From Planctomycetota bacterium (GTDB lineage Bacteria > Planctomycetota > Planctomycetia > Planctomycetales > Planctomycetaceae), in NCBI GenBank assembly GCA_024278285.1, contig JAJRTM010000472.1, positions 1 through 5,045 of the forward strand: a stretch of DNA of 5,045 nt, written 5' to 3'. Positions 1-5,045 of the stretch are shown piece by piece (position 1 is the stretch's first letter; each line of letters begins with the position of its first letter). The position numbers and the translations under genes were made by a program. Below the pieces are notes generated by a model. The model saw only the letters and a list, made by a program, of their open reading frames with translations, had not been told where the DNA came from and searched no databases.

Positions 1-182
1 AGCGTAATCGCCGGAGTGAAGATGATATCATCTTCATTTTCGCTAGCGTTTGTTTTGTCGAAGGCCTCTTGGATGACCTGCTCAGGCAGCAGCTCAGAAA
101 AGCGTAATCCATTTTGCGAAAGCAATTGCGAGTGAGCCATCTCGAATGGACTTGGTTGTTGACTCGCGTTATAAAATGACAT
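1..182 (-). CDS. IS4-type transposase, N-terminal fragment cut by the window edge
   Basis: Only the first 60 codons plus two bases are in the window; the reading frame is open to base 1. The peptide begins MSFYNASQQPSPFE, then has NGLRFSELLPEQVIQEAF (about residues 25-42) and EDDIIFTPAITL (about 49-60). That succession, a small helical N-terminal region with LLP..VI..AF followed by an acidic patch and a TPA.TL strand, is how I recognise IS4-family transposases of Planctomycetes, in which the next residues usually read WAFLSQVL. The DDE catalytic residues lie beyond the window, so it cannot be said whether the gene is intact. The start at base 182 is chosen because a strong Shine-Dalgarno sits 5 bases upstream. 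An in-frame ATG at 200 would add seven residues but would swallow that site. An in-frame stop lies at 279-281. The family call rests on recalled motifs, not on a search. Confidence 0.72.
   Translation of the reverse strand, partial: MSFYNASQQPSPFEMAHSQLLSQNGLRFSELLPEQVIQEAFDKTNASENEDDIIFTPAIT
17..36. repeat. 20-base perfect palindrome inside the transposase coding region
   Basis: Bases 17-36 (TGAAGATGATATCATCTTCA) equal their own reverse complement with no spacer. On the minus strand they cover the codons for E-D-D-I-I-F plus flanking bases, so the symmetry may simply follow from GAAGATGAT opposite ATCATCTTC codons. It could form a cruciform, but no function is implied by position. Confidence 0.6.
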
Positions 183-186
183 GAGA

Positions 187-194
187 CCCTCCCT
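187..194 (-). promoter_or_regulatory. Strong ribosome binding site of the transposase gene
   Basis: On the minus strand AGGGAGGG lies directly before the ATG at 182; the GGAGG core is 5 bases from the start codon. It is the best Shine-Dalgarno match in the window and decides the start at 182 over the in-frame ATG at 200. Confidence 0.7.
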
Positions 195-222
195 GGTCAT
201 AGGAAAAGTCTTAGTCGCCCGG

Positions 223-268
223 GAAGGTTTTTCAGTGGTCGAATTGTAGACCAGTGAAGTTTTTTCAG
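223..268. repeat. 13-base direct repeat, two copies 33 bases apart
   Basis: GAAGGTTTTTCAG (223-235) recurs as GAAGTTTTTTCAG (256-268) with one mismatch, the two copies offset by exactly 33 bases, or about three helical turns. They stand 41 and 74 bases upstream of the transposase start. Spaced direct repeats on one face of the helix could be transposase or regulator binding sites at the element's end; that role is inference. Confidence 0.5.
236..253. repeat. Short inverted repeat TGGTC-N8-GACCA
   Basis: TGGTC at 236-240 is matched by GACCA at 249-253 around an 8-base AT-rich centre, lying between the two copies of the 13-base direct repeat. It is flanked by a direct CAGTG pair (233-237 and 252-256). 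It resembles a small operator or a weak hairpin; with five pairs and no T-run it is not a terminator. Confidence 0.35.
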
Positions 269-311
269 GAAGATCAATTAGAAAATAACTCAGCGACTAC
301 GTAAATATTTT

Positions 312-410
312 TCAATCGTGCGTAGCTGATACTGCGGCTGCGCGCTCATCAAAAAAAGCACAAACCAAAGCAATCGCCACAAGTCCTTTAATAACAAGCA
401 ACAGTGCCAT
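312..410 (-). CDS. Possible 32-residue single-pass membrane protein (hypothetical)
   Basis: An ATG at 410 opens 32 codons ending in TGA at 312-314. Residues 2-20 are almost wholly hydrophobic (MALLLVIKGLV..., with a single lysine at position 8), followed by the polar tail DERAAAVSATHD. An AGGA lies 4 bases before the start, and AAAGG lies slightly further up. This is the architecture of a small single-pass inner-membrane protein, but I recognise no family, and a 33-codon ORF in a 331-base gap can arise by chance. It lies 103 bases downstream of the DUF1501 stop in the same orientation, so it could be read from the same transcript, or it could be a remnant tied to the insertion sequence. No homologue is claimed. 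Confidence 0.25.
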   Translation of the reverse strand: MALLLVIKGLVAIALVCAFFDERAAAVSATHD

Positions 411-513
411 TCGTTCCTGACACCTTTGTTTTTTTTGCTTGTTAATAATCTCAGCCCAAATAAATAAATCCAAGCCCTATGTAGAGATTTTCTTATGAAG
501 ATTCCCTTGTGAT

Positions 514-1959
514 TTACGTAATAATTTCTTTGACGAGTTCGCCATGCACATCCGTCAGACGGTAATCACGTCCCTGGAAGCGGAATGTGAGTTGTTTGTG
601 GTTGATGCCCAGTTGATGAAGAATTGTTGCGTTCAAATCGTGAACATGCACCGGATTTTCGGTGACGGTTAAGCCAAGATCATCCGAGGTGCCGTGGATA
701 TGACCAGCTTTGAATCCGCCGCCGGCAACCCACATCGAATAAGCGTCGATATGATGATCACGACCGGATGTCGCTCGGATTTCTCCCATTGGAGTTCGTC
801 CAAACTCGCCACCCCAAATAACGATTGTATCTTCCAGCAGGCCTCGTTGTTTTAAGTCGAGAATGAGCGCAGCGGTTGACTGATCGATCTGTTTAGAAAT
901 CTCTGGCAAATGCTTCTCCAGGTTTTCGGTTGGGCCGCCATGGTGGTCCCAGTTTGTGTGATACAGTTGCACAAAACGAGTGCCGCGTTCAATCATCCGG
1001 CGAGCCAGTAAGCAGTTGTTGGCGTAAGATGGTTTTCCTGGAATCGCCCCATACGCATCGAGAGTTTGTTTCGTTTCGTTGGAAATTTCCATCAAGTCGG
1101 GAGCACTGGCCTGCATGCGGTAAGCCATTTCATAAGCTGCGATGCGAGTTGAAATTTCCGGATCGCCCACGACATCGCGTCGCAGGCGGTTCATGTTTGA
1201 AACGGCGTCGACAAATCCCCGTTCGCTGGCTCGCGTTGTTCCTTGCGGACTGTTCAAATTGAGAACCGGTTCCGGTCCATTTCTGAACGGGACTCCCTGG
1301 TAAGACGTGGGGAGAAAACCACTCGACCATAAAGAAGAACCTCCACGAGGGCCACGCGGTCCAGATTGCAATACGACAAAGCCGGGCAAATCGTTTGATT
1401 CACTCCCAAGTCCGTATGTCAACCAGGCTCCCATGCCCGGACGCCCCGGTTGAGGCGATCCCGTATTAGCAAGCAGTTTTGCAGGGCCATGATTGAACAC
1501 ATCGGTATTCATCGAATGGATCCAACAGACTTCATCAGCAATTTTGCCAAAGTGTGGAAGCAAATCGCTCAATTCCTGACCACATTCCCCATATTTTTTG
1601 AACGTGTGAGAACTGGCGAGCAGTTTTTCGGTTCCCTTCAAAAATGCAAATCGTTTACTATCCAGATAGTCTTTCGGCGGCAGTTCGCCGTGATGTTTTT
1701 TGAGGATCGGTTTATCAACCAGTAAATCGAGTTGAGTTGGCCCGCCAGCCATGAAGAGATAAATAACAGCCTTGGCTCGCGGTTGATGATGCGTTTTTTG
1801 ACCCGGCTGTGTGGCAGCTTGCGCAGAATGATCGGCTGCCAGTAACGAACTGAGCGCAATCGAACCGAGGCCAATGCCACACTTTTCAAAGAAATGCCGG
1901 CGGGTTGATTCCGCCAGCATCGCTTGTTGCTGATTCAATAAATCATAAGATTCAGACAT
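514..1959 (-). CDS. DUF1501 family protein, Tat-exported, alkaline phosphatase/sulfatase-like
   Basis: This 481-residue protein is of normal length for DUF1501. It opens with a 19-residue lead and then a twin-arginine signal: STRRHFF (R20, R21), a moderately hydrophobic stretch to about residue 42, and a likely cleavage site near AQA (46-48). The mature part shows family landmarks: LFMAGGPTQLDLLVDKP (68-84), NCLLARRMIERGTRFVQLYH, NWDHHGG (336-342), GGEFGRTP (383-390) and GRDHH (399-403). Pfam places DUF1501 with the alkaline phosphatase-like superfamily, so D78, D338, H340, H402 and H403 are candidate metal ligands (inference). No substrate can be named. The gene starts 2 bases after the stop of the PSD1 gene (TAA-CC-ATG) with only a weak Shine-Dalgarno, so its translation is probably coupled. 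No frameshift or internal stop is seen. It is not a classical sulfatase: there is no CxPxR site. Confidence 0.93.
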   Translation of the reverse strand: MSESYDLLNQQQAMLAESTRRHFFEKCGIGLGSIALSSLLAADHSAQAATQPGQKTHHQPRAKAVIYLFMAGGPTQLDLLVDKPILKKHHGELPPKDYLDSKRFAFLKGTEKLLASSHTFKKYGECGQELSDLLPHFGKIADEVCWIHSMNTDVFNHGPAKLLANTGSPQPGRPGMGAWLTYGLGSESNDLPGFVVLQSGPRGPRGGSSLWSSGFLPTSYQGVPFRNGPEPVLNLNSPQGTTRASERGFVDAVSNMNRLRRDVVGDPEISTRIAAYEMAYRMQASAPDLMEISNETKQTLDAYGAIPGKPSYANNCLLARRMIERGTRFVQLYHTNWDHHGGPTENLEKHLPEISKQIDQSTAALILDLKQRGLLEDTIVIWGGEFGRTPMGEIRATSGRDHHIDAYSMWVAGGGFKAGHIHGTSDDLGLTVTENPVHVHDLNATILHQLGINHKQLTFRFQGRDYRLTDVHGELVKEIIT

Positions 1960-1961
1960 GG

Positions 1962-4898
1962 TTATTCTCGCGTAATAAATTCGTCCAGATTCAACAGCAC
2001 CCGGGCAATCGCGGTCCAGGATGCTGCTTCGGAAATGGATGTTGTTGTATCAAACTTGTCACCTGCAACAAGTTTTGCATTTTTCAGATCGGCTTCAAAT
2101 ATTTTATGTTGTTCACTCAGGTATTGTGAAAGTTGGGACAGCTCCTGTTTATTTGGTAGTCTTGTTAGACAAAGCTGGAAAGCATACTGCAACTTCTGGG
2201 TATCTGTTTCAAGGTTCTGATCAACAATTCGGTTTCCCAAAGAGCGAGCCATTTCGACCATCGCTTCATCGTTTGCCATCGCGAGAGACTGTAGCGGCGT
2301 GTTCGAACGGTTGCGTCGTGTGCAAGTCGCATTAAAGCGGGGAACATCGAACGTGGTCAGCATCGGATACGGAGCAGAACGGATAAAAAACGTATACATT
2401 CCCCGCCGGTATCGGTCTTCTCCGGTACTCGTTTTCCATTGATAATTATTTTGTGTGAAAGAATAGACACCAGACGGTTGTGGCGGAAAGACCGATGGAC
2501 CACCAATTTTTTCAGAAAGCAATCCACTGACCGATAACGCAAGATCACGTACGATTTCCGCATCAACACGTATCCGGGATTGCCTGGCAAGTAATACATT
2601 TCTGGGATCGATCTGTGCAAGATCCTCTCGAACAAGCGATGCCTGACGATACGTTGCAGAGGTGACAATCAGTTTGTGTAATTTCTTTTGAGACCAGCCG
2701 TCGTTCACGAAAGAACTCGCCAGCCAATCCAACAGAAGCGGATGTGTGGGAAGTGACCCCTGATAACCGAAATCGTTTTCGGTTTGCACCAGTCCCTGCC
2801 CGAAATATCGCATCCAGATACGATTGACGGTGACACGCGCGGGAAGTGGATTGTTCTTATCAACAAGCCAGCGTGCCAGATCGAGTCGCGTCAAATTCTG
2901 TTGTTTCTCTTTGTTGACCGAAAGAACAGCGAGAGTTGAGGGATGGACAACTTTATCGGGACGCAGAAAATCACCACGGATTAAAACGTGTGTTTTTCGT
3001 CGCTTGGGAAGTTCCCGCATGATTAACGTCGTTGGAATTGATTTGATGAATTTCGTTCTGGCATCCTGGACTTTTTTCACATCTGCAAGAAGCTTTTCGC
3101 GTTCTTTGTCTGGCAAACCTAATTTGCTGAGCGGAGCATCGGTGACTGAAATACGAAATCGCCCGATGTTATATTTGGCAGGCTTATCGCCGAATTTCAG
3201 TTTGAGTATCAACTTGTTTTCCGCAGAGGTGATCAGCATCGACTCCAGAATAAACCGGGCCGTTCGATTCACATTCATTTTCCCTTTGGTGATGTTAATC
3301 GCCCAGCCCGTTTCCAGATTTCCATCAATCGCTGCTGAAACTGGATAATCTTTCTGGGAATGATCAGCAATGGCATGCAGCCACTTCGCGGGTATTTTAT
3401 TCTGAATCAATTCGATTCCGTTGAGCACAAAATTTCCGTTGCCTGCTCGCCCCGGTCCTGTTTTGGGAAGGGAAGGGTGTGTCAGTGTTTCGAGCTTAAT
3501 GGCGGTGATATGTTCCAGTTGGCCCATAAAACGAAGATTGTATTCATCTGTGTTGCCGTTGCTTCCGCTGACCAGATAGGAATGATCGTCCTGTTTGACA
3601 ATAGTGGCTCCAGCTTTTGATGTTGCTTCCAATTTTGAAATGACCTTCCAGTCAATCGGCTTGCCATCGTTTTGCTTTTTGGGGGGAAGCGACTTTTTCT
3701 TTTGAGCATCGTAAACGGCGAGCTTCTGCTGAGCCTGCTTAAGGCGTTGCTCGATCTGGCTGAGCGTTTCCCGCTGCTGGGGCGAAGGAACCATCAGTTT
3801 GGGGTTGCGTGTATTGATATCCTGCGAACTGTTGAAGAAGGCGAACATTTCATAAAATTCACGCTGAGAAATGGGATCAAACTTATGGTTATGACACTGC
3901 GCACAGCCGATGGTTAAGCCAAGCCAGACCGCTCCGGTGGTGTTGACACGATCGACAACGGCTTCGTTACGAAACTGTTCGTTATCGGTGCCGCCTTCTC
4001 CGTTGATAAGTGTGTTACGATGAAAACCGGTCGCGATCAGTTGTTCGCGTGTCGGTTTTGCAAGTAAGTCCCCGGCGATCTGTTCAATCGTAAATTGATC
4101 AAACGGCATATCCCGATTTAACGCATTGATGACCCAATCCCGATAAGGCCAGATGGAACGTTTTGAATCTGTTGTGTAGCCATCGGTATCGGCGTAACGC
4201 GCTTGATCAAGCCAATGACGTCCCCATTTTTCACCATAATGCGGACTGCTTAACAGACGATCAACCATTTTTTTGTAGGCGTTTTCAGAGTGATCATTAA
4301 CAAACGCTTCGACTTCTTCCGGCGTGGGAGGCAATCCCGTTAAATCGATTGTTACTCTGCGAATCAACGTGTTACGGTCCGCTTCAGGGGAAGGAGCAAT
4401 TCCTTTTACTTCGAGTCGTTTCAATACAAACGCATCAATTCCATTGCGTATCCACTGTTTTTGTTTAACGGATGGAAGTTCGGGATTACGAATCGGTTGG
4501 AAGGCCCAGTGTTGTTCGTACTTGGCGCCTTGTAGTATCCACTGTTTGAGAATTTCAATTTGCGGTGGTGTCAATTTTCGTTCGCTATCGGGCGGCGGCA
4601 TGAGCAAGTCTGCATCCGTCGTTGTGATGCGCTGCGCAACCGAACTTTTCAAGAGATTCCCCGGCACGATCGCGTAGTGATCATCCAACTTTGCGAGCGC
4701 ATTCGCAGCAACATCAAGTCGTAAATCTGCTTCGCGATGTTCTTCATCGGGTCCATGACACTGAAAGCAGGCTTCCGAAAGAATTGGTCGCACATCCCGA
4801 TTGAAATCAACCTCTGTTGCCTTCAATTTCATAGGCAGCAGAAACAAGGCGATCCCCATCGCTACAAAATAGAAATAAAATTTCGAATAACCTCTCAT
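1962..4898 (-). CDS. PSD1 family protein: planctomycete cytochrome c, DUF1549 and DUF1553 domains
   Basis: From the chosen start the protein has 978 residues, usual for the family. In order: a Sec signal peptide (FYFYFVAMGIALFLL, cleavage near LKA at 25-27); a planctomycete cytochrome c domain (about 29-125) with haem motif CFQCH (44-48) and MPPP, whose M100 is a likely axial ligand; DUF1549 (about 152-360) with LIRRVTIDLTGLPPTPEEV and a second haem-type motif CAQCH (332-336); a coiled-coil-prone stretch (374-402); a beta-rich insert (about 416-588) with GPGRAGNGNFVLNGIEL and AIDGNLETGWAI that resembles a galactose-binding or discoidin fold; and DUF1553 (about 650-940) with NPLPARVTVNRIWMRYFGQGL and NRSNTPLQSL. 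It should act outside the cytoplasm as a c-type haem protein; its substrate is unknown. The frame extends up to a TTG at 4982, but the ATG at 4898 has an AGG 6 bases before it and places the signal peptide at the N-terminus. The ATG at 4901 is a near-equal alternative. The DUF1501 gene follows after 2 bases. Confidence 0.94.
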   Translation of the reverse strand: MRGYSKFYFYFVAMGIALFLLPMKLKATEVDFNRDVRPILSEACFQCHGPDEEHREADLRLDVAANALAKLDDHYAIVPGNLLKSSVAQRITTTDADLLMPPPDSERKLTPPQIEILKQWILQGAKYEQHWAFQPIRNPELPSVKQKQWIRNGIDAFVLKRLEVKGIAPSPEADRNTLIRRVTIDLTGLPPTPEEVEAFVNDHSENAYKKMVDRLLSSPHYGEKWGRHWLDQARYADTDGYTTDSKRSIWPYRDWVINALNRDMPFDQFTIEQIAGDLLAKPTREQLIATGFHRNTLINGEGGTDNEQFRNEAVVDRVNTTGAVWLGLTIGCAQCHNHKFDPISQREFYEMFAFFNSSQDINTRNPKLMVPSPQQRETLSQIEQRLKQAQQKLAVYDAQKKKSLPPKKQNDGKPIDWKVISKLEATSKAGATIVKQDDHSYLVSGSNGNTDEYNLRFMGQLEHITAIKLETLTHPSLPKTGPGRAGNGNFVLNGIELIQNKIPAKWLHAIADHSQKDYPVSAAIDGNLETGWAINITKGKMNVNRTARFILESMLITSAENKLILKLKFGDKPAKYNIGRFRISVTDAPLSKLGLPDKEREKLLADVKKVQDARTKFIKSIPTTLIMRELPKRRKTHVLIRGDFLRPDKVVHPSTLAVLSVNKEKQQNLTRLDLARWLVDKNNPLPARVTVNRIWMRYFGQGLVQTENDFGYQGSLPTHPLLLDWLASSFVNDGWSQKKLHKLIVTSATYRQASLVREDLAQIDPRNVLLARQSRIRVDAEIVRDLALSVSGLLSEKIGGPSVFPPQPSGVYSFTQNNYQWKTSTGEDRYRRGMYTFFIRSAPYPMLTTFDVPRFNATCTRRNRSNTPLQSLAMANDEAMVEMARSLGNRIVDQNLETDTQKLQYAFQLCLTRLPNKQELSQLSQYLSEQHKIFEADLKNAKLVAGDKFDTTTSISEAASWTAIARVLLNLDEFITRE

Positions 4899-4902
4899 CA
4901 TG

Positions 4903-4910
4903 CACCTGCC
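4903..4910 (-). promoter_or_regulatory. Ribosome binding site that decides the PSD1 start
   Basis: On the minus strand GGCAGGTG precedes two adjacent ATG codons (4901 and 4898). The AGG is 6 bases from the ATG at 4898 but only 3 from that at 4901, favouring 4898. The site is moderate in strength. Residues read upstream of it (from TTG at 4982) bear no resemblance to a family N-terminus. Confidence 0.55.
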
Positions 4911-4954
4911 GTGTAAGAAGAATATTTCCATCTGATCGATTACTAATAGGGAAA

Positions 4955-4982
4955 GGATTATGAAAGTAACATGGTGATACAA
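4955..4982 (-). promoter_or_regulatory. Weak candidate promoter upstream of the PSD1-DUF1501 operon
   Basis: On the minus strand TTGTAT (4982-4977) and TAATCC (4960-4955) are separated by 16 bases and lie about 57 bases before the chosen start. Both boxes match the sigma-70 consensus only partly, and planctomycete promoters are poorly defined, so this is a guess from position and AT-rich context. The rest of the 5' flank up to 5045 shows no gene, repeat or other site that I can support. Confidence 0.2.
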
Positions 4983-5045
4983 GTATGTAGGTTAAGCTCT
5001 TATTCATAAATTGTCGTGAAAAACTGACAGGAAATTTGGATAAAT

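Larger units (their letters stand above)
1..299 (-). mobile_element. Left end of a probable IS4-family insertion sequence (outer boundary uncertain)
   Basis: The transposase fragment implies that the 5' end of an insertion sequence lies between 183 and roughly 410. The only sequence hint for the boundary is a cluster of short repeats at 212-299: a 7-base inverted pair TAGTCGC (212-218) / GCGACTA (293-299) and a 13-base near-identical direct repeat. I placed the edge at 299 on that basis, which is inference. The other end of the element and the target-site duplication are outside the window, so the terminal inverted repeat cannot be confirmed. Confidence 0.35.
183..513. other. Intergenic region between the DUF1501 gene and the transposase
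   Basis: This stretch of 331 bases holds no recognised gene. It is AT-rich compared with the flanking genes and contains, from the DUF1501 side: an 8-T run on the plus strand (429-436), a possible 32-codon ORF (312-410), and the repeat cluster described separately (212-299). I see no convincing rho-independent terminator for the upstream operon. The best stem, AATCTC (447-452) with GAGATT (484-489), has only six pairs, a loop of 31 bases and no T-run after it in the direction of transcription. No tRNA or other RNA gene is apparent. Confidence 0.6.

Noticed and set aside
198..200. Upstream in-frame ATG as the transposase start
   Set aside because: Using it would place the strong AGGGAGGG site inside the coding region and leave this ATG without its own ribosome binding site.
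429..436. Eight-T run on the plus strand as a terminator tail
   Set aside because: No GC-rich stem precedes it on the plus strand and there is no plus-strand gene to terminate.
447..489. AATCTC/GAGATT stem as a terminator for the operon
   Set aside because: It has six pairs, a 31-base loop and, in the direction of transcription, a run of A and not T after it, so it is not a credible intrinsic terminator.
930..1725. Plus-strand open frames (930-1262 and 1450-1725) opposite the DUF1501 gene
   Set aside because: The minus-strand DUF1501 frame has family motifs along its whole length; the opposing frames show no domain, signal or ribosome binding site.
514..1959. DUF1501 protein as a formylglycine sulfatase
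   Set aside because: There is no C/S-x-P-x-R active-site motif; the landmarks (GGEFGRTP, GRDHH) are those of DUF1501.
2824..3348. 174-codon open frame on the plus strand
   Set aside because: It lies wholly inside the PSD1 gene on the opposite strand, has no recognisable domain and reads as a serine/arginine-rich antisense shadow.
1..5045. CRISPR array, tRNA, rRNA or prophage attachment site
   Set aside because: No regularly spaced repeats, cloverleaf-like segment, rRNA-like sequence or integrase was seen on either strand.

Overview
The window looks like chromosomal DNA from a member of the Planctomycetes (order Planctomycetales, in the style of Gimesia or Rubinisphaera; genus not certain). 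The basis is a two-gene unit that is a hallmark of that phylum: a planctomycete cytochrome c / DUF1549 / DUF1553 (PSD1) protein followed directly by a DUF1501 protein. Both genes read on the minus strand. I see no credible gene on the plus strand.

Layout, in transcription order (high to low coordinates): a short 5' flank (4899-5045) with a weak candidate promoter; the PSD1-family gene (4898 down to 1962); a 2-base gap; the DUF1501 gene (1959 down to 514); a 331-base region without a recognised gene (513 down to 183), holding a possible 32-residue membrane mini-ORF and a cluster of short repeats; and the first 60 codons of an IS4-type transposase (182 down to 1), cut off by the window edge.

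How the genes work together: the PSD1 protein has a Sec-type signal peptide and two CxxCH haem-attachment motifs, so it should be an exported c-type cytochrome-like protein. The DUF1501 partner has a twin-arginine (Tat) signal and alkaline-phosphatase/sulfatase-like motifs, so it is probably exported already folded. The 2-base junction points to co-transcription and translational coupling, and to the two proteins meeting outside the cytoplasm. The substrate and reaction of such pairs are not known to me, and nothing in the window reveals them. The pair is common in Planctomycetes, so this is a known but functionally unassigned system, not a new one. The less described parts are the mini-ORF, the repeat cluster at the likely end of the insertion sequence, and the beta-rich insert in the middle of the PSD1 protein.
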